Shown here: positions 45,532 to 58,909 of the stretch, in pieces
How positions within the stretch are numbered: the stretch's first letter is position 1
How the letters are laid out: each line of letters starts with the position of its first letter
Assembly: GCA_036877525.1 (NCBI GenBank)
Contig: JAZGTH010000035.1
Location: 1,850,501-1,914,500, forward strand
Length of the DNA stretch: 64,000 nt
Source: Chromobotia macracanthus
Taxonomy: Eukaryota; Chordata; Actinopteri; Cypriniformes; Botiidae
Direction of reading: 5' to 3'
The notes under the pieces: model-generated
The model's database searches: none
Told to the model about the DNA's origin: nothing
The model's input: only the letters and a program-made list of their open reading frames with translations
Program-made: the position numbers and the translations under genes

Positions 45532-47249
45532 GAACACCCCTCTCCATGGCTCACTCCTGAGGGCCGAAGTACCCGATGTCGTGGGGGGTGTCCTGGAGCT
45601 TGAGGGTGAGAGGCATGGCATTCTGTCAGGAGGTTGGGATCGAGTATGTCGTCTCTGGGGACCCGGGATCTTTCTTCGGGTCAGTACCCTTCCCAGTTGA
45701 CTAGATACTCTACGACGGAGCCCAGGATCTCCTTAACTGAGTAGACAGTTCCGTCCTCCAATACCAAAGGAATAGGGGGGTCGTCAACTGGACCAGGCTC
45801 TGTGGGAAGAGGAGAAACAGGTGAGTGATATGGTTTGAGTAGGGAGACATGGAATGTGGGGTGAATACGATACTGTGGTAGGAGTTTGAGTTTACAGGTG
45901 ACTGGATTGATCTGCTTGGTGATGGGGAAGGGACCAATGAACCTGGGACTCAGCTTCTTACATGGGAGTCTCAGGCGGATGTCCCTGGTAGAGAGCCAGA
46001 CCTTCTGTCCTGGTTGAAAGGTTGGTGTGGGGGCTCCAAACCCTGAGATAAACTGGGGACCTCTGTCAGAGACAATATCTTCAATATCTTCCAAAATTTC
46101 AAAATACCTGATTAAAGAGGACTTCAGCAGTTTCCATAGTAGTTGGGAGTCCCTTCAGTGGTACCAAACGAAACGCTTTGGAGAACCTGTCCACTGCTAC
46201 TAGTACACAAGTTTTGCCATCTGATGCTGGTAGGTCGGTAATGAAGTCCACTCCTAGGTGTGACCATGAGGAAGAGGGAGAAGCTTGGTAGCTGGTAATT
46301 TACGGGGTGTCCTGGACATTGCACATTCCTGGCATCCTCTCACATACCTTCTGATGTCCTCTGCCATGCTGGACCACCAGAAGCGGTCTTTCAGCATTGA
46401 GAGGGTTCTATTGGGGCGACCAGTTCCCAGGGAGATATGTGTTGCATGGATGAGGGGTGTTCTTTGACTTATGTACGGAACATATGTATGGTCGGGTGGA
46501 GAACCTGGTGGAGCAGGGTCAGTGGCACTGGCTGCTGCGATTTCTTCGTCCAGGGACCATTGTATGGGACTGACAATTAGATTAGGAGGAAGAATGGGCT
46601 CAGGATTCTCTGGTAAATCTTCTGGAGAATGGAGCCTAGACAGGGTGTCCGCTTTCATATTCTTGGTCCCTGGACGATAGGAGTTGGTAAAGTAAAATCG
46701 AGTGGAAAAAGGATTGAGCCTCTTGGCCTCCCTCAGATATTCCAGGTTACGGTGATTGGTAAGTACCACAAATGGGTGGTGGGCTCCTTCCAGCCAATGC
46801 CTCCATTTCTCTAGAGATGGCTTGATCACAAGGATTCCCGGTTGCCAATGTCAAAGTTCTGCTCCACCGGGGATAACTTCTTTGAAAAGAAGGTACATGG
46901 ATGGAGTCAAGGAGGAGTCCCCTGCTGCTGAGATAGCACCACTCCCACACCAGAAGTCGAAGCGTCCACTTCCACCACAAACGGGGCTGAAGTAAACACC
47001 TTCTGGAGGGTCTTCATGGCTTCCGTGGCCTCTGGAGTCCAGGACAGAGACTTGGGCTTACCTTTTAGGAGGTTAGTAAGGGGAGCAGTTTTAGCATTGT
47101 AATTATAGATAAAGCAGCGATAGAAATTAGAGAAACCTAGGAAACATGAGAGTTCCTTAATACTGGTGGGAGTGGGCCAGGAGTGAATGGCTTCAACCTT
47201 CCGCTTGTCCATCTTGATTCCCTTAGAGCTGATCTCGTAGCCCAGGAAT
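45532..47249 (-). pseudogene. Truncated, frameshifted Ty3/gypsy pol (RT end, RNase H, integrase, chromodomain)
   Basis: Read on the minus strand, pol begins abruptly at about 47249 within the reverse-transcriptase thumb (GYEIS, then WPTPTSIKEL...FLGFSNFYRCFI). RNase H blocks follow (VEVDASTSGVGVVLSQQ; LTNHRNLEYL; LNPFSTRF). Next come the HHCC-type integrase zinc-binding region (ISLGTGRPNRTLSMLKDRFWW...CQECA), a remnant of the catalytic core (SDRGPQF) and a chromodomain-like C-terminus (FQPGQKVWLS; HPTFHVSLLKPY; YLVNWEGY). Frames shift at least twice, and a large part of the integrase core is deleted near 46040. Gag, protease and the 5' LTR are absent. The copy cannot be autonomous. Confidence 0.9.
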
Positions 47250-50025
47250 TAAATGGATGTTTGGTGGAAGTTTTGATGGAATATTCCTTGGGGATTTCAA
47301 CAGATCTCTTCTCAACTGGACTTTCGACAGAGGTTGAGTAAACAGGAAGAGCTGGAAATGACGGGGCAGGTTTGGGAAGTTTTGGATAAGATAAGCAGCC
47401 TTTTACCTCACTCTGGTGCACTGAATATTGTTTGTGAATCACTCCACTTCCCCCAACTCCACCAGTATACTTGCATTCTTCAAATATACAAATTTTGCCA
47501 TTTGTAAGAATGTATTAGTTGTCCTGGGGATATTACAAAGTATTTCACTGCAGATAATTATCTTCAAACTCTTCCTTTATAGACATCATGCCAAACACAT
47601 TTACCCTTAACTGCTTCATATGACTATGGGCAAATGAGTTAATAAAAAATGGAAAAACAAAAGCTGCAAGCTGCATGTGAATGTAGTATTGATGGTGTGA
47701 ATAGGAAATCCAGATTGATTGTGTGAATAAGAAATCCAGATTTGTCATTTTGCGGGAAGATTTTGTTGCTGCTAAAATGAAATGTTGACAAGGTAGAGAG
47801 GTACTGGTCATATTTAACATATTTAACAATTTAACAATACTGTCTAACTAGACAATAAATTGTCTTGAGGGATACATATGCATTCAAGTTCTTCTGAAGG
47901 AAGGGCAGTGTAGCCTATAGACCAGTTCCTGTAACTTAGCTGTTAGCAATTCTGATCTTGTAACTAAAGTGTTGCAACCCTTACATAGCCCTTTGAGTAA
48001 AGCATTTAACCTTATTTTTTTCCATTTTCTCCCATGGGTGTTTAACTTAGGATAGTGGTCTCTCAGGTGTGTAAAATTTATACTGTAAGTAACAAAACAT
48101 GAATTTGTGGCAATTAAAATTGTATTGAAGGTTTACATTTCTAACCAGGGCATTAGAACTGATTTTTTTCCTGTGGGAACTAAAAGTCCTCAGTTCTATT
48201 TAAGTGTCAAATAAGTGTCAAATTATTTTATGGATGTGTTTAAATAAATACTATTTTTATTTAGTTTAGATGTTGAAGATAAAGGCCTTAAATTATGTAT
48301 AAAGTGTAAATGTATTACGGCCTTTTGTGCTTCAAGAATATTCTTTCTTTGTGTATCCTTAATGTGTAGTAACTGCAAAATAGAAAGCCACACAGCATAA
48401 AATGTTGTCTTGTCCAAAAGCCTGTGAAACTCAGTAAAAGTACAAATCTACAAATCACAAATCAAAGCAGGATGAGCACATATAGCGTAAGTAAAGGAAA
48501 TGAAAAAAAAAACAAGTATAAATATACATGGTTGAAGAGTATCAAACTATATACTGACTTATTCCTCGCCCTGTTTATAGTTTTCATCCTCCATCATTTT
48601 TGTAATTTATATTCTTAACAACTTCTGCTCACTTTCATTTAATGGAAAAAGCACCACAAAAATTCTACAATATTTGTGTTCAGAAGCATACAGGTTTTGA
48701 AAAACACAAGGTCCAGCAAATGGTCCATGCCAAATCTTCTGGCATGATCCTCACCTGTTCCTTTAATGATAATTCTTTAGGTTTGAGACAAAAGGGCACC
48801 CAAAAAGCAAAGGTTCATGTACGGTTTATAAATGTATGCATATGACAGATAATCACCCTGATGTTGGTAATTCTCTACCAGTTGAAGAAATTATTCTAAT
48901 TTACATGGTGGAATAGCCATGTAATGTACAATTATAACTACACTCCATTTTTCATTTTATTTACACTATACAGCGAAATCCACTTGACATCACATTGCCC
49001 AAATGTTGATATGACTTGTGTTGAATTTGTCTGTGGCCAAAATTCAGAAGAAACACTGCAGCAAAACCTACAAAACATCTTCAACAGTCAACACTGTTGA
49101 GTCATATGATGGAGATGATCCATTGTTCATCACACAAGATAACCAATCAAGACAGGTTGTCTACGCATCTCTAAACCTACACCATCAACCTACACCATCA
49201 ACCACCTGATATTCTGTCTGCATGTCTAGACAAAGTCAACAGGAAGCAGATGTAGGCACTATATACAGAATGTTTTCATCACCCATGGTGCAAATAATCA
49301 TATGATGTTTCTTTCCTTATTACATCCTGGAAAATGTTGCTGTAGCATGATCTGAAGTTCAGTGTGGTTTCTAAGTGAAGCTCATGCTAAAAAAAAGAAA
49401 GTGGTGAATGCAACAAAGATATCATTTAGATTCCTGAGAAGTTATTTAATGGCCTAAAATGCAATAGTTGCAGTTAATTACAATAACTTCTACTACATAT
49501 TTGTTACAAAAGAGCTCAGTACAAAATTTTATGTTTCATAATCTGGATTCTTTTTGGTTATTCTGTCAGATTTGTGACAGATGTATTTTATAGTTTATGT
49601 ATTAAATTGCTTAACTTAAAAAGGATAGTAATGACTCATGAAACAATAAATATAATCTGACCTTTTAACTCACTGCATCACTATCCTGCATAGAACAGAA
49701 ATACATCTGAAAACCAGTAGATGGAGCCATGATTGTAACTATTACTTTACAAAAAAAGTCTACAAAGCATTACCTGTGTGCATCACTTTTCAACATATGA
49801 CCTAATGTAGACTAATGGTGGAATGCCTGTTGGATTGAATAGTAATTTTTTTATTAATCTTTGGGGGGGAGATTATCAAGACTGTACCATTGTCTTAAAT
49901 ACTTTAGAAGACAGTTTATGGAATTAAATAGCTATACTTTGTAGTGTTTACAGGCTGTAGCCAATAATGAAGTTTAAATGTTTTAAACATCAAGTTAGGA
50001 AGCCTGATAATCTAATCCTGTCAAT
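47250..50025. other. Non-coding region after the gypsy element
   Basis: A minus-strand open frame continues from the gypsy break point out to 47442. It carries Pro/Lys/Ser-rich text of unknown origin, out of frame with pol. The remainder is AT-rich without recognisable genes or complete repeats. Open frames are under 100 codons and random-looking. Confidence 0.5.
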
Positions 50026-50463
50026 TGTTATGATGGGGTTACCTGAGTACTAACTAGTACCAAACTACATTTCCCATCATGCCTCTTACCATAGGCTTGA
50101 TTACTTCCTGTTTGTCACCTGAACCCCATTAACTCCTGTGTATATAAACCCTGCACTCGGTGTTACTCATTGTGAAGTCTTGTTTTGCCCTGGCAACATC
50201 TCTGAGTGGTTTGTTAGTGTGTTTGGATTTCCTGTGTTTTGTTCTTGGACTTTACTCTGTTTTTTCCCTGTTTGCTGCCTGCCTTGATTTTTGGACTGTC
50301 CTGGATTTTATGGTTGTTTGCTTCCTGCCTCGACCCTAGCCTGTTCTACATTTACGCCTTTTCCTTGCCTTTGATTGCCTTGTTTGTTGTGTTTGACCCT
50401 GCCTGCCTGTTTTGTAATAAATATGCTGCATGTGGATCCTTGTGAGTTTGACCCTTCATTACA
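50026..50463 (+). mobile_element. Solo LTR (plus orientation)
   Basis: The segment is bounded by TGTTATGA and TCATTACA, which are imperfectly inverted. It has a TATA-like 'gtgtatataaaccctg' about 125 bp in, a pyrimidine/G-rich 'tttgctgcctgcc' tract and a poly(A) signal 'gtaataaatatgctgca' near the end. There is no internal coding region. It is homologous to the 61.65 kb element, sharing 'tcttgttttgccctgg', 'gctgcctgccttgatt' and 'ggatcc.tg' blocks in the same order. Flanks TCAAT and TCATG are only a partial duplication. Confidence 0.7.
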
Positions 50464-52559
50464 TCATGTTGTAAGAATATTGAAACAGTGGCTGTCCTCA
50501 CTGTGGTGACTCTCCCATCTCCTCCTCTTTATATTTTTATATTGCCTTATCTGATAGTCCAGGTGACATTTAAGAGCTCAAACTGAGAATTTATGCTTGA
50601 GCCCCTCCATAATGAACAAGCACATCAAATCTGTTCACCACTTCGTGCTGTAGAAGTTTATAAACCAGTGAACTTGTGAATGTTTATTTTAATACGATGG
50701 CTCATGAATTACAATTTGAAATTCACATTTACATTTTCATCTGGATTTACATTTATTAGAATGAAGTAAGTTAAAGAAACAGCAGTCAAGTAGCACTCAC
50801 TGTTAATGCTTTTTAATCTTGTTGAAAGATTGTATTCAGATTCATCGGGCTTGCATCTGTACCTTGATGTAATTATGTGTCTGAATTTAGATTCATTTGC
50901 ATTGCATTTGTGCCCTGATGTAATTAACATATGCGTCTATAAGGGTGTGGACCAAATGGCCCATATCTGTAAGGGTGAAGAAGAAGAAGAGGGCCATGCT
51001 ACACAAGTATCTTCAATAAAGGCTTTTCCCCTGAACTACGGTTTGGCTTACTTTATGTATTAGAACCATATTCTAGTACATTGGCCAGCCACCCAAAGAC
51101 TGCTCAGCCAAATTCAAAGAAAATCTAACATTGTGGTTTAATAATGTAAGTGAAAAACTAAAAATACTTGTATTATTTCTTATAAAAGAGTAACACAGCA
51201 ATGTCCCAAGTGTTTGGTCAAAATAGAGGCTGGGCATATTAAGGCAAATGCAACTGAATCTCGGCTGTTAGTCACACACTGCAACACACAAGCTTTTCAG
51301 CTTCTCTCTTTATATTTGCAGTCATGAACAAACTGCTGTCTGTTTTCACGAGTGAACAAAGCTGTTGTTTCAGCCATCTGACAGAAGCACTGAAGGGAGG
51401 GACAGCCTTAGACTCACAATGTGTCATTTTTTAGTGTTAGCAACATTACTTTATACTTTTGATCACACTGTTACATAACCCAACACTTTCCTCATTGACA
51501 TGAATTGACACTATTTTAAGAAAAGAACTTAAAAGAAAGGGACAGAATTAAGTACATTTATAAGTGATTTATTCTTTCACATTCTCAAGAAAATTACATA
51601 ATTTTCAGGCAAGTCGGACAAATCATACAACAGTGCAGAAGCAGTATATTTTACCAGTTGTTATTATTACACTGGCTTGCACATGCACAAAGTTCAATGT
51701 GAATTGAATTTTTCACTGGTATGTAGTGAATGCTTTAAGTCATTCATAACCTCTCTGTCTACTGTGGCGATCTTCAATTTTCCCATCATTTCTTGGGCTC
51801 AGAGACTGAAGGAATAGAAAAGGTATTTCTACATATTTCCGAGGCCAGTTGTGTCTCTCTTAAAATATATAATATTGAATTTTGAGAATTAAGAATGATT
51901 ATATTATTGTTCTGAATTTTACTCAACTTTACTTTGTGATTTAATAATTCCTGCATTAGAGGGTTAAACTATGTGCAATGCTAAAATGTTTTCCTACTGC
52001 AACCTTCATATTAGTTACACCTTTCTTAGACACTGTGCCACAAGGATTTAAAATGTAAATAGCATGTTTTCCCATTTAAAGAAGAACCACTGGTCTTCCT
52101 CAGCTGGAAAAGCATAGAACATACTGACACTTTCTTCTTCAGGTGATATGTTTTCAGTGTACCCATAGACACCCGAACCATGTCAATCTGTTGATACCTG
52201 ACAGAGCACAGAACATTATATGTTGTATACTCTCAATAAATTTTAAAGAAACAATACTGGCTGATTGTTTTGAACAGGAATGTTTAAAGATATGAAACAA
52301 GCCAGAGTAAGAAACCCCAAGATTTAAACTGTATATTTATCTATAAGAAAAATAAATGACTAAATGAATAAATGCTGGGAGAATAATTATTAATATATTT
52401 TATAAGGCAAAACCTTCAGTTTTATTATAATATTGAGCACATAAGTGCAGTTAGTGTTTCCTAAAGGTGCTGTAAGGTTTTGTGATCAGGGACATATGGA
52501 ACATTAAAGTGAAGCAGAAATAGGTCACTGTTATGCATTCCTGAAGAAAACACCTACAT
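50464..52559. other. Region downstream of the Ig-superfamily gene
   Basis: AT-rich DNA. A minus-strand AATAAA at about 51568-51573 could end the Ig-gene transcript. On the minus strand, 52165-52040 holds an open acidic frame (SGVYGYTENISPEEESVSM...) that could be an extra cytoplasmic exon, but no acceptor gives it an open entry. I do not call it coding. Confidence 0.4.
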
Positions 52560-55500
52560 TTAACTGCCGGTTTCTTGTTCTCCTCTGCCTCTTCTTGGTA
52601 AGTTCTGCTCATCATGTTCTGGTCACACATATGTGAACAGACAAACACAAGATTTCAACAAATATTTCAGGTTTTCATGTCAAAGCTGAAAAGGTCATTT
52701 TACTAAGATGTTCTAGATTCAAGTCACTTATATGTGTAGCACTTTTCAAAATACATATTGTTTCCTATTATTTTTTACATGCCTAATAAATACTCACCGT
52801 CCTTACGCAGGACACACTTCCACAAACAGCAACAGAGACAAAGAACCAGAAGAAAAGCTACAGTAGTCACAGAGATCAGGATAGCAAGTGCTGTGCCAAC
52901 TGGACACAGAGATAATACAAAGAGATAAAACAAAGAGATAGTCAAATAGGCAAATGAACAAATCATATGCAACTGTATTGTAAGTCAACAGCAGGAAACA
53001 TATATACACATAACTAAACCAATGGGAATGCATGTAAACATAAGTAATATCGCACTTAGTCATACTGTACTGAATATCAAAAAAAGCTGTGGTTTGGCTT
53101 TAGGTAATATGTTAAATAATATTGTATTATTTAGTTTATACAGTTGTAAAAACGTGACGTTAATATCAAGTAACTTGTTTCAAACTAAATTTGACTAGTA
53201 TTCTTTTTAGAATATATATGTGTGTGTGTTTGTGTAATTAATGTGATGTCAGTGCATACACCGTAATTAATAGAATTAAGTCTCTTTTTTGTTCAGCTGC
53301 TGTGCCTTTAAAACTTATATATAAATGCCCTGTTTGTATGTGTAATAAGACATAGTGCTCACACACAGGCTGTGTGTTTGCTGTCGGTTCCAATGTAATT
53401 TGTGCTGCATATCCCAATAGGCCAGAACAAATCTGGCAAAATTTTACACATTTGTTTTTTGCCTATATCAAAGGATTTCAGAACAAAACCAACATGGTCT
53501 TTATAGACAAGGAATAATGTTTATTCCTAAGAAATTTCTTATATTATCCTGATATTCTTATGACCTTAAATTGATTTGTGCCAATAAAGTAAATATAAGT
53601 CATTCATTCTTAGCATGTCATTCATTCTTTAGCATACATAAAATACTTTACACTCACTCTTAGTGTTCATAGAAACAGCAATGGCAGTCTCCAGTCCTTT
53701 GTGATGAACAAGACATTTGACAGAGACGTCCTTCAAGAGTCCAGCCTGTACGGTCAAGGTGCTGATGACCAGCGTTGTCCCGTCACTCTGCTGGGTAGCA
53801 GTGGTCACAGGAGGGCCAATAGTCCTGTTATTGCCCTCCACGTTCCACACTATTTCAGCCTGTGGTCGGGCAACAGCAGTACAGTTTGCCTCAATCACTC
53901 CTGGAGATGTGGTCTTGTAGCTTACTTGAGGTTTGGGCAGGACTGTAAAGACACACAATACATCAACTGCTGTTAAACTGGTGGCTGCTCTACTCTGGGG
54001 AGTTTAAGTTGTTTAAAGTAAATAATAAGTGCATAATTCCTCAAAAACAGCCAGAATTTGACATCCTGACACTTGCATAGATTTATTTGTAAAAGGTCTT
54101 TATTTACAAGGCCAAATAGGCCTGCATCAGGGTGCCAAAAAATAGAGAACGGAATAGAAAATACTTAATACTATATCACGAAAATAGAGAATACTTAATA
54201 CTATATCATCTCTGACGAATAAATGTCTTTTTTTTTTTTGTATTTTCTATTTTTAGCAATGTAATGTGGGTTGGAATATAGCAGAAGAGCAAATTAATGA
54301 TCCCAACACACTGACTGAATGATAAACATTTGTGCTGACTTCTGAAAAAGCTATCTTTGTAAATCAACCGATCTGTATGTCATCGCTGAAAAGTTACAGC
54401 CCACATACTTTCTCCTTTAATTCAAAACTACAGAGATGCCTATTCAAACCACAGTTAAAGGGTTACATGCTTCTCATTCAGACAGAAGACAAGCAATTTG
54501 CATTCTTGCAAAAGCATGACCGTTTCAGAATAATACAGAATTAATGAATAAAACATAAGTGAATATGAATAAAGGTCTGTCATTATTTACCAACATCGGT
54601 GTTGTTTCAAACAGATATCGCCATTTTGCTTTAATACACAAAAGTAAAATATCTGGAATTGCCATGTGGCTCTTGTCCCACAACAACAGTTAATAGTGGC
54701 CACATCTGTCAAGCTCCAAAAAGATCAGACATTGTGAAAGCAACATATAAGTAGTCCATTTGACATGTGCTACATTGCAAGTCTTTTGAAGTCATATGAT
54801 ATCTTTATGTGAGGAACAGAGCAAAACTGTAGCCATTATTTGCTACATCACATGTAAAAAGCTTTTTGTCTAGATTGCATCTGCTTACAGATCTAAAAAT
54901 GATTTACCAAAGTAATGTTGTCACAGACTGAGTCTAGAACAATAGAGTGGCTAGATCAAATGCAGCTTTCATTTTCTAATAAGCAATTGAATTCAACAGG
55001 AACCACAGAAAAGATCTAGAATAGCCAGGAACAGTGATTTACCATATCACAAACGACAATCAATAGCTGACAAAGACATGGGAAACATGAGTGCTTAACT
55101 ACTGTACCACAATGAACTAAACTATAAACAGGTGGAGATATTTAGGAAGGGGAAACAAGAACCATGACCGTAAGACAGAATACAAGTTACATAATAAAAG
55201 TACATAGAAGAAAAAGAGACATGATACATTTATGCCAAAACAGCTTTGGTGCTTGTGTGTGGCAATCAAATAGACTGCAGTTTTTAAACTGACAGCTCAA
55301 ATGATAAATTATTATTATGAACGTACTGTTGTGAATCGGGGTATGGTAAGGAGACTGTGTTGAACATTGATCTCTTATGTACTTGCTCATTAACTGCTTT
55401 TTGTTCATTTTTCAACAAAAAAGTTACGAATTGCAATTTTAATGTGGAAGTTTAGAACAACATGGATATGCTCCATCATCCACACCCACACAATACAATA

Positions 55501-58500
55501 TAGTAGCCAGGCATTCCGCTTTCTGTTTACAGAAAGTCAAAAGTAATTTTTAACCAAAAAGATACAGACTACAATTTTAATTCAATTAAACTTCTGTAGT
55601 GCTTTTTACAATGTGTACTGTAGTGGAATTTAACAATTCCAAACAAAGAGCACAGAGGTTTATAACAGTATGAAAGTGGCAAAAGAATAACTATTTTTCC
55701 TTAACTGGCAGTGGTCAGTGCTTGTGTACTTTTGTTTGAACAAATATAATAGTACAGAGCAAAAGCAAGAAATGAACATCCATCTGAGAGAGAAAGAGGA
55801 CCACTGTGTTAGTGGAACAGTGACACAGTCATGCACTTTAACATCCTGAATGAATCATAGATCTCACAGTCTTACCCTCCTACAATCAGTTTCTTTTACA
55901 TCTCTCTCTCTCTCTCTCTGTTGTCCTCATTTACTCGTCCTTTGTGTGTTTGGCCTTGTCTTGCCCTTCCTGTCTTTCTGTACTGTATCCCTACAGACTG
56001 TATACAATGGATTTGTGTGATTTCTGATTTCACCCAATTCTGAATCTAAAAACCAAGCAGCAGTTTCTAGTTTGACTGTCACCATAAACACCATAACTGA
56101 TGAATAGTTCAGCCTAAACAGTGACTACAGTCTTGATGTTGGATCCTAAAAATTATACTTTGAGTACCACTGAGGTGACAGTCTATTGTGTCCTGGAAAA
56201 CACAGGTATACAAATACAGGCAGAAACAATTATTATTCTTTTTACAGCTTACCTCCAGTATGACTGCATACTACATATATCAAATCATCCCATAGGAAGA
56301 ACAAATAAAAATATCTTTAAATCTCAATAGTTTTTGCTTGACAGCAGTTTATTTCCTGAGACAGGGTAACAGGATGTACAACTGTATAAATTTTAAATAT
56401 AAGCGGATATATCTCCATAATCCATATCATACGAGAACTTTGTCTTTAAAATGACAAATAATGCAAATTCAATGACAAACCAATCTGGAAGACAGGTCCT
56501 AAAAACTGTTTCTTTAACATAAATTAAGAGGGCTTACCAAATATAGTGAGGCAACTCATGGCGGTCTTAGTTCCATCTGGATAGGTGTGGAACTCGCAGG
56601 TGTAGCAGCCTTCATCTTCAGTTCTGACTGGCCATAATGTAAGCTGTGTGTCAGATAGGGAAGGGCTCAGACTCACACGGTCCACAAACTCTTCTTCAAT
56701 TACAGGGTCACTCTGCTTTGCAAAAAAAGCAACATCGCGGGATTCTGCCTTGTTCACAATTTTCTTCCACAACACCTGCTTGACTTTCTCTGGCAGGCCA
56801 TACCGACAGGCCAGAGACGCTTGTTTGCCACCCACTGCAGTCTTATTACCTTCTGCCATCACTGTTGCTGCAAAGATTAAAAAATGTTAATGTTAGATTG
56901 TTATTGTAATGTTATTATACTTTATATAAGTTATTGATAGTCTATGTCTAATAGACTATATTTGTGTCATTAGTTTTTTAAATACATATTTCTGTTCCTG
57001 GATGCTGACTGGTCAATGCGATATTCTAGCCATGCTAAAATACACAATACATAAGCAACTACAATATACCATGTTTAACTAGCCAATGAGTGTGCATATC
57101 CCATTAATGAAGTTTTGTTATTGTTGAAATATTAAGGATTTTATAAGCAACACATGGCCTGCTACATAGCCACAGCTGAAGGGGTTGTCTTTCGTACATT
57201 ATAGTTTAAATACTGTATTTTATAATACTACATTACTGTAATACATTATATTACTTTACACACACACAAATACCTTAACAATATCCAGAATATAACATCT
57301 ATATAAATAATAATCAATTAGAGGGAGCGGAGTAGTCCTAACCACATCCTCCTATACAAACCCTATCCATGACCACAATTTAATAAGAGCCAAGTAATGA
57401 GAACTAATTATGAAAAACTTTTAAAATGGCATTTTATTGTATATTTATTTAGAAACTGTCCTTTAACATTATAATAATTATATTACTATGTGAATATTAC
57501 TGTCTTTGTCTTGCGAATATTTGTTTTGTCTGTGACGTTTTCTCTGAAGAATTTCTGAGGGCTGTGTAGACATCTAGTAGTTGTCATCTGACTCTTCACC
57601 ACTGTTGCCAGATCTTGCAACAGTGACAGAAAACTTGGTCTGACAAAATACAGCCTATTGTCTTAATACACAGACATGGCAACAATGCTTTTCACTACAA
57701 TTCATGAATCGTTCTATAGTGTATATATGTAAAATTTGTGCAGAAAACAAGAGGCCACAAAATAACTACTCTAGACCTTTTAAGAACACTAAATTGTATT
57801 TATGGCACATTTTATTAATTAAATTATACGCCATTTTTGTAATTAGTTTCAACAAAAGTAATTTGCAGTGTATGATGTCAGTTAACCTTAAGTTTCCTCT
57901 GGTGTCCTAGCAGAGTGACCACAGGTGTAGTTCAACACAATAATCCTCATTAATCTGGACACCTATCCCAGGTGTTTCCCTGCCTATGGTTCTTTCTCTG
58001 CCTGAGATGCTGTGACCCTACAGTGGATGAGTGGTATCAGAAATGGATGGATATTCCATTAACATTTCAAAAACATTTCACAATGTTTTTGTCTTTATTT
58101 TGAACAGTATTTCTGCTATTTAAAACCATATAAACTTGTGAAATTGTTTGATTAAAAAGTTGCTATCTTTCTTTAAAATTCTTGCCACTTGGTTTATTAC
58201 TCTGAAATCCAATTCAATGCCATTTCTAGATTTTACGTGTGAATTGTCTAAATACTTTATAACCACTGTACATAAGTTCTCTATCACATGACTCACCTGT
58301 AACAGTAAGGCAGGTCTGTCCCTCCCTTGACCCCTTGGAATAAACATCAAAGATGCAAGTGTAACAGCCTTCGTCTCTGTAGCTGACTCGTTTGATGGTG
58401 ATGGCACTAGCATCACGTGGAGAGGAAGCAAGTTCCACATGCTGCTGACCACTCACACTGTCCTGCTGACCAGGTTGGTAAGTAATCAAGGTCTGGTTTT

Positions 58501-58765
58501 GAACATCCAGCCAGCGGATCTGATGAACTGATTCTCCTTTAGCCTTGACAAGTGTACAGCTCAGAGTGAAGGGCTGGTCAACCTGGGCCTCAAGGCGTGC
58601 TGGAGCTGAAACCCTGCCTAAGACACTTCAAAATTATGACCAGTGGAAGTATGCAGCTTACACATACAACAATAAAATAACTGCAAATGACAAACCTTGC
58701 AGTCTGGAGACCATTACCAAAGACACACACATTTGAAGACATCTTGGCACGGAGACCACAAACAT
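52560..58765 (-). CDS. CD200-like immunoglobulin-superfamily membrane protein (V-V-C-TM)
   Basis: Six exons on the minus strand: 58765-58696 (signal peptide), 58617-58297 (V1), 56867-56538 (V2), 53942-53658 (C-type), 52899-52798 (transmembrane) and 52618-52560 (short tail). All junctions are phase 1, giving 388 aa. V1 and V2 both end in the pattern DEGCYTC-x(14)-CLT, with the extra cysteines seen in CD200 (RDEGCYTCIF...TCLTV, residues about 104-129, and EDEGCYTCEF...SCLTI). The third domain has NCTAVARPQ...VWNV and VKCLVHH, a C2-type fold. IGTALAILISVTTVAFLLVL, then a Cys-rich stretch and KCVLRKD, is the membrane anchor with a basic stop-transfer end. The leader exon has a weak donor (gtttgtc), and the tail exon has a competing acceptor 9 nt in that would give a longer basic tail. 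Such proteins act at the cell surface in immune or cell-cell recognition. CD96- or nectin-like relatives are alternatives. Confidence 0.75.
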
Positions 58766-58899
58766 CTTCACCTATCTTAGAGGAAATTATCTGCTTCATT
58801 GACTATAACACCAGACTGTAAGATACAGGAGGGTTTCAACAATAAGGATGATCCGATGGCTTGGCCTCAGGGCTAAGTTCAATCGAGTTGTCTGTACCC

Positions 58900-58907
58900 T
58901 TTATATA
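58900..58907 (-). promoter_or_regulatory. TATA box of the Ig-superfamily gene
   Basis: TATATAAA on the minus strand lies about 135 bp upstream of the proposed ATG at 58765. This places the likely start near 58870 with a leader of about 100 nt. It supports beginning the gene here and not further upstream. Confidence 0.5.
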
Positions 58908-58909
58908 GA

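Noticed and set aside
58590..58799. 69-codon frame MKQIISSKIGEDV... as the leader of the Ig gene
   Set aside because: It is not signal-like and joins the V1 exon in the wrong register. The overlapping frame from 58765 gives a hydrophobic leader and the required phase-1 junction.
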